Shown: positions 1-8,215 of the stretch, one piece after another
Position numbering within the stretch: the stretch's first letter is position 1
Layout of the letters: each line of letters begins with the position of its first letter
Assembly (NCBI RefSeq): GCF_017539065.1
Contig: NZ_JAFYHP010000023.1
Coordinates: 1-55,421, forward strand
DNA: 55,421 bases
Origin: Methanobrevibacter sp.
GTDB lineage: Archaea > Methanobacteriota > Methanobacteria > Methanobacteriales > Methanobacteriaceae
Direction: 5' to 3'
Notes under the pieces: generated by a model
What the model was told of the DNA's origin: nothing
Seen by the model: the letters and a program-made list of their open reading frames with translations, nothing else
Database searches by the model: none
Translations under genes and position numbers: made by a program

Positions 1-13
1 AATGAGAGTAACA

Positions 14-961
14 TTAACTGTCAATATTAATGTTTAATATTCTTTTTAGTGGGATGTCTGTCATTTTGGATACTTCTTCGGGAGTGTATTTTTTTAGCAT
101 ATTGGAAATTATTTCTTCTTGTCCTTCTTTTTGTCCTTCTTTTAGTCCGTTTGTGTATCCTTCTTTTTGTCCTTCTTTTAGTCCGTTTGCGCGGCCTTTT
201 TCTTCTGCTCTTTCTAGTTCTCCTGCTATTCCTGCTATTCTGATTTGTTCTTCAAATGGTTTTATTTCTATTTTTGACATGTTTAGTGCCTCCTTGAATT
301 CTTTAATTATAATTTTATCTGTAAGGTATTTTTTTGCCCAAAGGATTAGGTTTTTTCTAATTGCGTCTAATATCCATCGCGGGGCGACGGCTTTTGCCCA
401 TATCTCAACACTTAACTCATGAAGTAACTCTTCATAATCAATATCTATGTTGGTTTTCACAAGCCATATTAAATCTAGGGCATCCTGTTGGGTTAATTCC
501 TCTTTATTCATTATCTTGTATCTGAGATTATTAAGATTTACAATTCCACGTATTTCTTGAGTATTGAAGAGTGAAGGGTTGTAGAACATGGTATCGTTTG
601 CATATTCAACATTTTTAGAGGGGATTGGTCCCGTATTGAAAATAACTGGTTCAACAAATGATTTTGTTGCTTCCACTAATGTAGTAAGATAATTATAGTC
701 CCTCCTCATTAAGTTGGAATTCAATGAGGAATGGTGTTCTATATTAACCAGCACATTATTTTCCCTTCGAAAAACCGAATCCACATTCAGATTTTTAAAT
801 GCAGGATTCATAAATTTTGTAGGCAATGGGCCGATAATGTCGTCATGGCCTGTAATGTATGCCGGAAATTCACTAAAGTCATTCATGCAGTTGTTGAATA
901 TGGTATCTTCAGCATCAAACTTGTCCACCAATCCATTATCAATAACTTCTTCGCCGGCCAT
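14..961 (-). CDS. Rpn-family (PD-(D/E)XK-like) nuclease/transposase-related protein
   Basis: Proteins of this type (Rpn/PF04754-like) are putative nucleases of the PD-(D/E)XK fold linked to recombination and often found in many copies. The segment VNIEHHSS, about a third of the way in, matches the family's E-x-Q/H catalytic region. The C-terminal third is a charged helix carrying a 12-residue repeat (NGLKEGQKEG) and ends in a short helix-turn-helix-like tail (TPEEVSKMTDIP), as is usual in the family. The frame is open to 1051, but I place the start at 961 (MAGEE, 315 residues). A GGTGAT Shine-Dalgarno lies 7 nt before that ATG, and an AT-rich TATA-like stretch near 1000 would put the transcript start just upstream of it. 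The gene is complete and divergent from the helicase gene. The family call rests on overall pattern. Confidence 0.65.
   Translation of the reverse strand: MAGEEVIDNGLVDKFDAEDTIFNNCMNDFSEFPAYITGHDDIIGPLPTKFMNPAFKNLNVDSVFRRENNVLVNIEHHSSLNSNLMRRDYNYLTTLVEATKSFVEPVIFNTGPIPSKNVEYANDTMFYNPSLFNTQEIRGIVNLNNLRYKIMNKEELTQQDALDLIWLVKTNIDIDYEELLHELSVEIWAKAVAPRWILDAIRKNLILWAKKYLTDKIIIKEFKEALNMSKIEIKPFEEQIRIAGIAGELERAEEKGRANGLKEGQKEGYTNGLKEGQKEGQEEIISNMLKKYTPEEVSKMTDIPLKRILNINIDS
123..189. repeat. 36-bp in-frame tandem repeat inside the Rpn-like gene
   Basis: A 31-bp block at 123-153 recurs identically at 159-189, a period of 36 bp or 12 codons. It encodes two copies of NGLKEGQKEG. Since the period is a multiple of three, copy number could change by slippage without breaking the frame. 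Confidence 0.85.
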
Positions 962-1178
962 AATTTTCATCACCATTACATTAAACAATTTTATATTATA
1001 TTTCAATGTATATAAATCTTTTTTATTATGTAAAAAACTCAATTTTGTCATTATAGCAATTTTTACGCGATTAAATCAATATTTATGTGAATGTGTAATT
1101 ATCGAAAATTAAAAAAAATACTTTTCAAATGCTCTCCATTAACCTTTAAATACTATACAATAATTAAAATATCATTAG

Positions 1179-2762
1179 ATGTGGCAGTACAGCGATTATT
1201 CAAAGATAAACCCTGAAGTCAGGAAGCACTTTCCCTTCAAAAGTCCAAGGCATGATCAACTGGAAACGATTTCTGAAATTGTCGATGCAATCAGTCAGGG
1301 CTATAGATACATAGTCCTTGAAGCGGGAACTGGTACGGGAAAATCCGCCATAGCATATACGCTATCATCAATGTACGAATCATCATATATACTGACTGTC
1401 ACAAAACAGCTCCAGGAACAATATCTGAATGATTTCAATAACCTGAAGCTTGTCAAGGGAAGAAACAACTTCACATGCAATCAGGACTCAAGCCTGACAT
1501 GTGATGAGGGAAAATGCATCATGGAGGGATTTGCATGCGAAAATCCGGAAAATACCTGCGATTACTACATACAAAAGAACATTGCCCTGAACTCCAAGAC
1601 AGTCATTTCCAATTACCATTACATGTTTCTGGAACTGAATTACGTCAATGACTTCACAAAAAGGGAATTGCTGATCTGCGATGAGGCCCATAACCTTGAA
1701 AATACTTTGATGAAGCAGTTGACTCTTGAATTTTCAATCGATGATTTGAAGGATTACCTGAATCTGGAAATAGGCGATGATATCCTTTATGAACTGGACA
1801 ACGGGGACTATGACGTCTGGCTTCAGTTCATCGCCGAGATAAGGGAGGAATACCTGAGGGAATTCGACAAGATCAAGGATGTCCATAAGCCACAGCTGAT
1901 TGAGAAGATTTCATTTTTCAAAAGGCAAATCGGCGACTGCAGTCGATTTGCTGAAAACATCCTGCAGGACCCATACAGCTGGATTTTTGACTACAATCCC
2001 GATTATAATATAATCGAATTCAAGCCATTGAAAATTGACAATTACGCTAAAAATACGTTGCTTCGATACGGTGAAGTCTGCATTTTCATGAGCGCCACAA
2101 TACTTGATTATGAATTCTTTTCCAAATGCCTGGGCATTTCCAAAGATGAGATATATGCGATAAGGCGTAAAAGCCCGTTTGACATGAAAAGAAATCCAGT
2201 AAAAAGCTGCGGGGACTATGAACTGTCACATAAGCAAATCAATGAAAATGCCCCAAAGACAATCGGGATAATAAAATCGATTCTGGAATATCACAAGGAC
2301 GATAAGGGAATGATTCATACAGTAAGCACAAGCTGCAAGGACTATCTGATTGACAATCTCAAAGATTGCCGTCTGATGGACCACAACACAAAGAACAGAA
2401 TTGAACAGCTTGAGGCATTCAAGGATTCTGAAAAACCACTGGTTCTGATTTCACCGTCAATGAATGAAGGCGTCGACCTGCCGGGAGATTTGTGCCGCTT
2501 TCAGATAATATACAAGCTCCCCTATCCCGATTTAAACGACAAGCAAATCAGGCTCAGGGCAAATGCCGATGAGGACTGGTATGACTATAAGACCTCTTTA
2601 TCCCTAATCCAGACCTACGGCAGGGGCATGCGTTTTGAAGATGACTGCTGCATAACTTATTTTATTGATTCAAGAATCAGGGATTTTGTCAGAAATGAAA
2701 AATTCATGCCGCAAGATTTTAAATATCTAGTTGAACAAAATACTTTCAATGACCAATCATAA
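1179..2762 (+). CDS. ATP-dependent DNA helicase, XPD/DinG (Rad3) superfamily 2
   Basis: This is an SF2 helicase of the XPD/DinG type, which unwinds DNA 5' to 3' and usually carries a 4Fe-4S cluster. Walker A (GTGTGKS) lies at residues 50-56 and the DEAH box at 168-171. Between them is a cysteine-rich insert (C100, C108, C113, C120, C127) at the expected place for the Fe-S domain. The C-terminal half has NEGVDLPG and motif VI (QTYGRGMRF). The length (527 aa) is compact for XPD. A TATA-like TTTAAATACT at 1144-1153 would place transcription almost at the ATG. The gene overlaps the next one by 14 nt, so the two are probably co-transcribed. DNA repair is the likely role, but the exact pathway cannot be told from sequence. 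Confidence 0.85.
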   Translation: MWQYSDYSKINPEVRKHFPFKSPRHDQLETISEIVDAISQGYRYIVLEAGTGTGKSAIAYTLSSMYESSYILTVTKQLQEQYLNDFNNLKLVKGRNNFTCNQDSSLTCDEGKCIMEGFACENPENTCDYYIQKNIALNSKTVISNYHYMFLELNYVNDFTKRELLICDEAHNLENTLMKQLTLEFSIDDLKDYLNLEIGDDILYELDNGDYDVWLQFIAEIREEYLREFDKIKDVHKPQLIEKISFFKRQIGDCSRFAENILQDPYSWIFDYNPDYNIIEFKPLKIDNYAKNTLLRYGEVCIFMSATILDYEFFSKCLGISKDEIYAIRRKSPFDMKRNPVKSCGDYELSHKQINENAPKTIGIIKSILEYHKDDKGMIHTVSTSCKDYLIDNLKDCRLMDHNTKNRIEQLEAFKDSEKPLVLISPSMNEGVDLPGDLCRFQIIYKLPYPDLNDKQIRLRANADEDWYDYKTSLSLIQTYGRGMRFEDDCCITYFIDSRIRDFVRNEKFMPQDFKYLVEQNTFNDQS

Positions 2763-3648
2763 ACATTTAAGAGTAGTTCTAGAAGATATCTACAGAAACG
2801 ATAATCAACTGAGACGGGATTTGACTTATAGGTTAATCAATGAATTCAGATACTCAAACCTGTATATTCCCGCAAAAAGGGATAATCTGACACTTAACTT
2901 CATCATCTATGAAGACGGCGGCTTAAGGCTCACGCCGCTTTTCACGGATAAGGAGGAGTTTAACAAGTTCTTCAAGGACACTGACGACCTCGAGCTGATG
3001 GAAAACTCCTTTGAACTCTATCAGAACATCCTCATGACTACAGACCTTGACGGCTATATCCTGAACCCCGCAACCGAAAAGTATGTTTTCGACAAGGATT
3101 TCGTATTGGACATCAAGAATATTCCGAAAACCAACTTCTACTCTGCACAAACCTATTCCAAAGAGGAAATCAGGGAAATGAAAGGCTCCAAAAATCCGGG
3201 TCTTGAAGCGTTCATCGAAAATCCCAACAACATCGGCGATTATGAGGCCCTCTTTGAGGAGCTGTCAAAATCAACCCTTCTGACGCTGATGGTTTCAGCT
3301 GTGGATCTGTCTTCAAAGGCTGAAGACGGCATTGTCTCCCTGATGGACTGCGGTCCGGTCGCCCAGATGTACACGGATAATGTTGGAGGGGTATATGCAA
3401 CCATCTTTTCAAGTGAGGATAAGCTGAAGCTCGTAAATACGGATATGTTCAGGTATTCGCAGGTGATTAACCTTGCAATGCTTGTCAATTTTGTCCTGAC
3501 TGAGGATATGGACGGCATTGTGCTGAATCCGGACAGCGACAATGTGCTGATTCCTAGGGCTACGCTTTTGAGATATTCGCTCGGCTTTGAAAGATTTGCC
3601 AATGATGAGAAACTTTCCAATTCAATTTATTACATGTTTTTATTATAA
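2749..3648 (+). CDS. SseB-like family protein
   Basis: A protein of about 299 residues built from two related halves. Each half has the SseB N-terminal pattern: a loop of the kind LTPLFTDKEEFNKF, and later ATIFSSEDKLKLV, followed by a helix and a DG-x-VLNP segment (YILNPATE in the first half, IVLNPDSD in the second). Molecular function is unknown; bacterial SseB is a type III enhancer, and in archaea these are stand-alone soluble proteins. An in-frame TTG at 2731 exists, but I prefer the ATG at 2749, which overlaps the helicase stop by 14 nt and suggests translational coupling. There is no signal peptide or membrane segment. The SseB label is moderate; the internal duplication is visible directly. 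Confidence 0.55.
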   Translation: MTNHKHLRVVLEDIYRNDNQLRRDLTYRLINEFRYSNLYIPAKRDNLTLNFIIYEDGGLRLTPLFTDKEEFNKFFKDTDDLELMENSFELYQNILMTTDLDGYILNPATEKYVFDKDFVLDIKNIPKTNFYSAQTYSKEEIREMKGSKNPGLEAFIENPNNIGDYEALFEELSKSTLLTLMVSAVDLSSKAEDGIVSLMDCGPVAQMYTDNVGGVYATIFSSEDKLKLVNTDMFRYSQVINLAMLVNFVLTEDMDGIVLNPDSDNVLIPRATLLRYSLGFERFANDEKLSNSIYYMFLL

Positions 3649-3720
3649 TTGAACTTATATTATAAAGTTATATTATAATTGCAATATTGTACGGGCTTTA
3701 TATCAAAAAATATATATGCT

Positions 3721-3840
3721 ATGACCATCTTATTAGTAGTAGGGATTGTTAACCCTAGACAATCCTTCAAATTGGTGATGGTCTGAAAGAATCCTATTAT
3801 TTTTTTAACTAAACTATTTTTTCTTGATAGGGTTCTTTCC
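3721..3840 (+). ncRNA. candidate structured RNA / leader with pseudoknot potential
   Basis: Three pairings lie in 120 nt of otherwise AT-rich DNA. P1 is GACCATC 3723-3729 with GATGGTC 3777-3783. P2 is AGGGATTGT 3741-3749 with ACAATCCTT 3759-3767 (9 bp, one G-U, 9-nt loop). P3 is a 13-bp stem, 3785-3797 with 3827-3839 (one G-U). The P2 loop AACCCTA (3751-3757) is perfectly complementary to TAGGGTT (3828-3834), the 3' arm of P3, so a pseudoknot and P3 would compete. T-runs lie in the P3 loop near 3800-3806 and 3817-3822. TTTATATC at 3697-3704 is a suitable TATA box for a start near 3723. It ends 41 nt before the next ATG. It matches no RNA family I recognise; a leader switch or a stand-alone RNA of about 85 nt are both possible. 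Confidence 0.45.
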
Positions 3841-3881
3841 ATTAAAAAATTTTAATAAGCATATTAATCAAATCATTAATT

Positions 3882-4460
3882 ATGTCTGAATTATCTGAAT
3901 TGATTAGAATTAACAAAAATATTGAAAGGCAAAACAGGGAGATTGTTCGCCTTTTGAAAATTATTGCTGGTGAAAGCGACTTTGTGGATCGATCAGGTTA
4001 TGTTTTTCCGGAATTTCCCGAAGAGGAAAAGGACGTTTATGAAAATGCCAAGGATTTTACTTCACTTTTGGATGTCAGCTGCGAAGTTGGTGAAGTATAT
4101 TTCATAGATGGGGACATCTTCAAAATAAGTATCGAAAATAATGAAAAAGTGATTAATAATTTGATGGGTGAAGATGAAAGTACAAATTATAATGTAGCCG
4201 AATTTGTATCAGATGAATCCATTAATAGAAATCAAAGTTTGGATGATTCTACAGTTATACTTACAGAGTCAAGTAAGGGAAAGTTGCCCCAAACCTTGCA
4301 GTTATGTTATGATCAGGGAGCTAAAAAAGTGTTCATTCCATGGAATCAGATGATGGAATTGTTGGGAGCTCCCGATACCTTGCAAAGAATATTAAAGCTC
4401 AATTTCTATAAAACCGAAGACGATTTGGTTGAAAAAATATTTAAAGTGGAGGAAGAATAA
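3882..4460 (+). CDS. hypothetical acidic protein with N-terminal coiled coil
   Basis: I do not recognise this 192-residue protein. Residues 1-30 (SELIRINKNIERQNREIVRLLKII) form a strong amphipathic, coiled-coil-like helix. The remainder is an acidic globular region containing FIPWNQMMELLGAPDTLQR, which looks like a helix pair. No signal peptide, membrane segment or catalytic motif is visible. The stop codon overlaps the ATG of the zinc-ribbon gene by one base (TAATG), so the two are almost certainly co-translated. Its leader is the structured element at 3721-3840, which may control both genes. Confidence 0.6.
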   Translation: MSELSELIRINKNIERQNREIVRLLKIIAGESDFVDRSGYVFPEFPEEEKDVYENAKDFTSLLDVSCEVGEVYFIDGDIFKISIENNEKVINNLMGEDESTNYNVAEFVSDESINRNQSLDDSTVILTESSKGKLPQTLQLCYDQGAKKVFIPWNQMMELLGAPDTLQRILKLNFYKTEDDLVEKIFKVEEE

Positions 4461-4762
4461 TGTTTTGTCCATCATGTGGAGAAGAATTACCGGAAGGAAC
4501 AAAATTTTGTAAAAACTGCGGAAAAGAAATATCAAATATACAAACAAGCAATGCTGTGCAAACACAAGGAGCCGAAAATGACCACAAGATTGCCATCATT
4601 GCAGGATATATTCTTGCAATTCTAATCCCGTTAATCGGATTGATAATTGGAATATATCTCTATACTAGAAAAGACTCAGAAAATGCGCAAAAACACGCGA
4701 AATATATTATACTCGTTGCTGCTATAGTTTGGTTCATATCATTCATGCTGATGATGAACTAA
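4460..4762 (+). CDS. zinc-ribbon membrane protein
   Basis: A 100-residue protein that begins with a canonical double zinc knuckle, CPSCGEELPEGTKFCKNCG (residues 3-21; four cysteines). A polar linker follows, then two hydrophobic helices (IAIIAGYILAILIPLIGLII and IILVAAIVWFISFMLMM). Many small archaeal and bacterial membrane proteins of unknown role have this layout, with the ribbon in the cytoplasm. It is coupled by a one-base stop/start overlap to the preceding coiled-coil gene, so a two-protein membrane complex is possible. It converges with the downstream synthetase gene, leaving only 10 nt between their stops. Confidence 0.75.
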   Translation: MFCPSCGEELPEGTKFCKNCGKEISNIQTSNAVQTQGAENDHKIAIIAGYILAILIPLIGLIIGIYLYTRKDSENAQKHAKYIILVAAIVWFISFMLMMN

Positions 4763-4772
4763 AAAAAAGAAA

Positions 4773-6152
4773 TTATGATGATTTGCTGAAATCATCAATT
4801 GCTGAGTCCACCAGATCAATAACTGATTTGGACAAATCAGGGTATGAATCGTTGATTGGGACTGGAATGTTGTCGCAGTATACCACTTCTAGCCCATGCG
4901 CTATCGCATCTTTTGTTGCAACATCAACTGCAGCCGCTTTAAGTTCAGTAAGCATGACATCTGCCTCGTCGATGTATTTTTGCATGTCTTCACGCAGAAG
5001 CGGCCTATTGGACAAGTGGGCGGTTGTGCCTATAACTTCACAGTTGAAGTTTTCCTCAAGATAGTCCACTAGCTTGTCTTTTACATCTTCAGGGGCGGTT
5101 GTTGCAAACAGAACCTTTTTGCCTTCGATGTTATCTAATGGTTTAGGCCTGAATACTGTTGATATGACAACGGCTTCAGGGTTGACTTCGCCTACAAACT
5201 CCTCTATTTCTTTAATTTTCGAATCGCTGCACATAGGCTCTTCACACATTGTTAAGATTACCAGGTCTGCAAGTCCCACTCTGTATGGCCCAAAGTAAGT
5301 GGTCAGGTTTTCTATCGGCTGGTTTGCTCCAATCAGTGTGATTTTCTTATTGGTTTTTATTGGAGGTATTGCAGCTCCGCTTCCTTCGAATATCGCAAAT
5401 TTGGAGTCGACTTCATTGGCTAGCCTTGCTCCCTTTTTCATGTTTGTCAGGAACACTTCACCCGCCATTCCTCCGCCGCAGCGTCTGCAGCCGATGGTCA
5501 AAATCCTGCTCATTAATGCATCTTCCCAATGATCGCTTGCAGCGTGAACTCCCTTTTCAGACTGTTCCAGCAGAAATTCGGCATTGATTTCCAACTCTTC
5601 GCCATGCACGATTTCAGGTTCTTCAGGTCCGCCTCTTCCCATTGCAATTACGCATGGTTCATAGCCGTTTTTGTCAATCAATCTTGAGACAAAACCGGAT
5701 ACTGCGGTTTTCCCGATTCTTTTTCCGGTTCCGAGAATTGTAATTGAAGGCTTTTCCATGACTTCATATTGTGTTGTCGGATCGAATTTGAAGTCGGGCC
5801 CCTCATAGGAAATTCCTTCGTTAAGGACTTTGCATGCTATTTTAAACCTTTTCGGATAATCGAGTATCGGTTCGTCACTCAAATCAAAAACGGTTTCGAC
5901 ATCATATTTTCGAATCATTTCTACAATGATGTCATAGGGGATATCTTTTCCCTTTGCAAATTGGACGGGAATTCCTAGCTTTTCAGAGTATGATTCCTCC
6001 GAATCGTCCCTTAACTTTTCTGTCCCTCCGATAAAAACAGCACCTGCGATATCAATGTGGTCCAAGTTGTTCAATGTGTCTATTGCCTCTTGTGTTACTG
6101 GTAGGTAATGTTCACCATCTACTAAACAGAGCATTTTGGTTAAAGATTTCAT
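4773..6152 (-). CDS. cpgS: cyclic 2,3-diphosphoglycerate synthetase
   Basis: This enzyme makes cyclic 2,3-diphosphoglycerate from 2,3-diphosphoglycerate with ATP, forming the intramolecular phosphoanhydride. The product is the main phosphorylated solute of Methanobacteriales and acts as a stabiliser and phosphate or carbon store. The protein is 459 residues, the usual family length. A P-loop-like GTGKRIGKT lies at 141-149, followed by the conserved [11 protein letters not shown] stretch and a cysteine-bearing [10 protein letters not shown] motif. The ATG at 6152 is divergent from the UPF0280 gene with only 44 nt between the two start codons, so their promoters must overlap. The enzyme is cytoplasmic. 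The assignment rests on overall family resemblance and length. Confidence 0.85.
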   Translation of the reverse strand: MKSLTKMLCLVDGEHYLPVTQEAIDTLNNLDHIDIAGAVFIGGTEKLRDDSEESYSEKLGIPVQFAKGKDIPYDIIVEMIRKYDVETVFDLSDEPILDYPKRFKIACKVLNEGISYEGPDFKFDPTTQYEVMEKPSITILGTGKRIGKTAVSGFVSRLIDKNGYEPCVIAMGRGGPEEPEIVHGEELEINAEFLLEQSEKGVHAASDHWEDALMSRILTIGCRRCGGGMAGEVFLTNMKKGARLANEVDSKFAIFEGSGAAIPPIKTNKKITLIGANQPIENLTTYFGPYRVGLADLVILTMCEEPMCSDSKIKEIEEFVGEVNPEAVVISTVFRPKPLDNIEGKKVLFATTAPEDVKDKLVDYLEENFNCEVIGTTAHLSNRPLLREDMQKYIDEADVMLTELKAAAVDVATKDAIAHGLEVVYCDNIPVPINDSYPDLSKSVIDLVDSAIDDFSKSS

Positions 6153-6196
6153 GGTTATAGATATAGTTTTAATAAATAAAAGTTTAATTATTAATT

Positions 6197-6907
6197 ATGC
6201 AGATTGACGTTGGCGAAACCCATATCAGATTAACGACCGATTTAGAAAGCCATGATTTGAGCGGATACATTCAGTCTATACGCGCTGATTTAAAGACTTA
6301 TATATCTCACAATCAGGATTTTTTGCTTAGTCTGGAACCTGTCAAACCAAAAGAAGATGATTTGTCCGAAATCGTTGAAAAGATGTATATGTCCTCTCAG
6401 TCATGTGATGTCGGGCCGATGGCATGCGTTGCGGGCACAATATCCGAAATGTCACTGGACTACCTCATAGGCTTGAACTCGAAGTATTCCATTGTTGAAA
6501 ACGGAGGGGATGTTGCGCTGGTCAATGACCGCAGGGTTTTATGCGGAATCTATTCAAACAATGATGTGTTGGGCAACAAAATCGCTTTTGAAATTAAAAA
6601 GAGAAGGGACCCGTTGGGTATTTGCACTTCTTCAGGCAAGATTGGCCATTCGATAAGTTTCGGCTCTTCGGACAGCGTGACGGTCATATCTGATTCTCCA
6701 TCTCTGGCCGACGGGCTTGCAACAAGGATTGCCAATGAGGTTGTGGGAAAAACCGGTGAGGATAGGGTAAGCAATGCCCTGGATGCTGCAGACTGTTACA
6801 GGGAATTCTTCATGGGGGTTCTCATAATTTCCGAGGACAGTGTCGGAACCAGCGGCAAGTTGCCGAAAATTGTGGAAACCGATAAATTTGACGTTTATAA
6901 AAATTAA
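6197..6907 (+). CDS. UPF0280 family protein
   Basis: A 236-residue member of UPF0280, a family conserved in methanogens and distantly related to the ApbE/FAD-transferase fold. Supporting stretches are [13 protein letters not shown] near residue 76, [19 protein letters not shown] near 100 and [12 protein letters not shown] near 145. The glycine and asparagine pattern is what is seen in ApbE-like flavin-binding proteins. Biochemical function is not established. The ATG at 6197 follows TTAATTATTAATT closely and shares a very short divergent intergenic region with the cyclic diphosphoglycerate synthetase gene, so the two may be co-regulated. There is no signal peptide, so it is probably cytoplasmic. 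Confidence 0.8.
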   Translation: MQIDVGETHIRLTTDLESHDLSGYIQSIRADLKTYISHNQDFLLSLEPVKPKEDDLSEIVEKMYMSSQSCDVGPMACVAGTISEMSLDYLIGLNSKYSIVENGGDVALVNDRRVLCGIYSNNDVLGNKIAFEIKKRRDPLGICTSSGKIGHSISFGSSDSVTVISDSPSLADGLATRIANEVVGKTGEDRVSNALDAADCYREFFMGVLIISEDSVGTSGKLPKIVETDKFDVYKN

Positions 6908-6997
6908 AGGTTACTTGATTTTTTAAATTTATTAATACTATTTTGAATGCAAGATTTAAATATTATTACTTTACAATATAATCTTATAGAATTAAGG

Positions 6998-7028
6998 AGT
7001 TAATTTTTAACTAACTGAAACTAGTTAG
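6998..7028 (+). promoter_or_regulatory. overlapping inverted repeats in the UPF0058 leader
   Basis: AGTTAA 6998-7003 can pair with TTAACT 7007-7012, and CTAACT 7011-7016 can pair with AGTTAG 7023-7028. The two hairpins share bases 7011-7012, so they are alternatives. They lie 18-48 nt before the UPF0058 ATG. They could be an operator or a leader switch; function is not shown. Confidence 0.3.
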
Positions 7029-7045
7029 ATAAGGGTAAGATATCT

Positions 7046-7333
7046 ATGTACAAAGATGAAATGATTCAAATGCACCAATTTTTAGTATATGTTTTAAAAT
7101 ACTTAGCTGAAGACGACCAAATCAAAAATGACTGTAGTGAATATATCACCCTGAAAATAAGCCCTCATCATATTCACAAAACAAAAGCTGAGCATAAGCA
7201 TGCTATCTTTGTTTTATGTAAAATTATTTCTGAAATCATTGCGGAAAGGGAAGATAATCCTATTCCGGAAAACGTTCGCAACTCATTGTCAGATTTAGTC
7301 AGAAGATCTGAAAATGAACTCTATGCGGAATAA
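7046..7333 (+). CDS. UPF0058 family protein
   Basis: A 95-residue helical protein of UPF0058, a small family widely conserved in euryarchaea. The N-terminus MYKDEMIQMHQFLVYVLKYL and the central stretch ISPHHIHKTKAEHKHAIFVL are characteristic. Function is unknown; the all-helical, histidine-rich middle could bind metal or nucleic acid, but nothing in the sequence proves this. The gene stands alone: its leader has overlapping inverted repeats and long T-runs follow the stop, so it is likely a monocistronic unit. Confidence 0.8.
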   Translation: MYKDEMIQMHQFLVYVLKYLAEDDQIKNDCSEYITLKISPHHIHKTKAEHKHAIFVLCKIISEIIAEREDNPIPENVRNSLSDLVRRSENELYAE

Positions 7334-7334
7334 C

Positions 7335-7350
7335 TTTTTTTTCTTTTTTT
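7335..7350 (+). terminator. oligo-T transcription terminator after UPF0058
   Basis: Two T-runs separated by one C follow directly after the UPF0058 stop codon. Archaeal RNA polymerase terminates at such runs without needing a hairpin. Confidence 0.55.
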
Positions 7351-7390
7351 GTCAAAACCAAAATGTTAATTACTTTTATATACTATTAGT

Positions 7391-7402
7391 AAATATATAT
7401 TA
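7391..7402 (+). promoter_or_regulatory. TATA box of the comA-hdr operon
   Basis: AAATATATATTA centred near 7396 would place transcription around 7421, leaving a leader of about 10 nt before the TTG start of comA. GTGAT at 7424-7428 could serve as a weak Shine-Dalgarno. Confidence 0.5.
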
Positions 7403-7431
7403 TAAAAAATCAAATTAACACGTGTGATATT

Positions 7432-8202
7432 TTGAAATCTTTTGAATTTTTATCCCAAAAAAGGCAGGCCAAACCGAGAAATTGCGGAATCACAATGGTT
7501 TTAGACAAAGGATTAGGCCTCCAGACAGCCCAAAGCCTAATGGAAATATCAGGAGACTATGTGGACTACCTGAAATTCGGATGGGGAACCTCAATTGTCC
7601 ACGACAGGGAAATAGTCAAAGCGAAAGTTGAAATGTACAAATCATTCGACATCACCCCATATACCGGAGGAACACTATTTGAACTGGCCCACATGCAGGA
7701 CAAGCTGGACGAATTTTTCGCTGAAGCCCGAAACCTGGGATTTCCGGCAATAGAAATCTCTGACGGTTCAACAAGCATTTCCCATGAAGAGAAGATTAAC
7801 TGCATAAAGCTTGCAAAAAGCGAAGGCTTTGAAGTGCTGTCTGAAGTGGGAAAAAAGGACCCCAACTTGGATAAGGAACTGACTCTGGATGAGAGAATAC
7901 AGTATATGCAGGAAGAACTGGATGCAGGTTCATCTTTAGTCATAGTTGAAGCAAGGGAAGGCGGAAAAAACATCGGAATATTCGACGGCGCAGGAAAGGC
8001 CAAGGAGGATGAAATCGACTATATCCTAGATAATTTCGATGGAAGCAAGATACTGTGGGAAGCCCCCAACAAGGACCAGCAGGTATTTTTCATATTGAAA
8101 CTCGGAAACACTGTCAATTTAGGAAATGTCTCAACAGATGACATAACCTCCCTTGAAACCCTAAGACTGGGCTTAAGAGGAGATACATTAGGCAAAATTT
8201 AA
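7432..8202 (+). CDS. comA: phosphosulfolactate synthase
   Basis: ComA catalyses the first step of coenzyme M synthesis, adding sulfite to phosphoenolpyruvate to give (R)-phosphosulfolactate. The 256-residue length matches the family. Diagnostic stretches are ITMVLDKGLGLQ near residue 21, DYLKFGWGTS near 43 and IVEAREGGKNIG near 170, which line the TIM-barrel active site. The start is TTG at 7432. The gene heads a five-gene run (comA, DUF39 protein, hdrC, hdrB, hdrA) with a 13-nt gap to the next gene and 4-nt overlaps after that. This puts sulfite fixation in one transcription unit with an Fe-S redox complex. comDE, for a later step, lie about 7 kb away on the other strand; comB and comC are not in the window. 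Confidence 0.9.
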   Translation: MKSFEFLSQKRQAKPRNCGITMVLDKGLGLQTAQSLMEISGDYVDYLKFGWGTSIVHDREIVKAKVEMYKSFDITPYTGGTLFELAHMQDKLDEFFAEARNLGFPAIEISDGSTSISHEEKINCIKLAKSEGFEVLSEVGKKDPNLDKELTLDERIQYMQEELDAGSSLVIVEAREGGKNIGIFDGAGKAKEDEIDYILDNFDGSKILWEAPNKDQQVFFILKLGNTVNLGNVSTDDITSLETLRLGLRGDTLGKI

Positions 8203-8215
8203 GGATGTAATTTAA

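Noticed and set aside
123..189. Short repeats that might suggest a CRISPR array
   Set aside because: The repeats are in frame in a coding region, with no unique spacers of regular length.
3240..3620. Open frame on the minus strand within the SseB-like gene
   Set aside because: Shadow frame without a promoter or a family resemblance.
3721..3840. C/D-box guide RNA interpretation of the TGATGG and CTGA motifs at 3777-3785
   Set aside because: The C- and D-like boxes are in the wrong order and spacing, and the dominant feature is extended base pairing.
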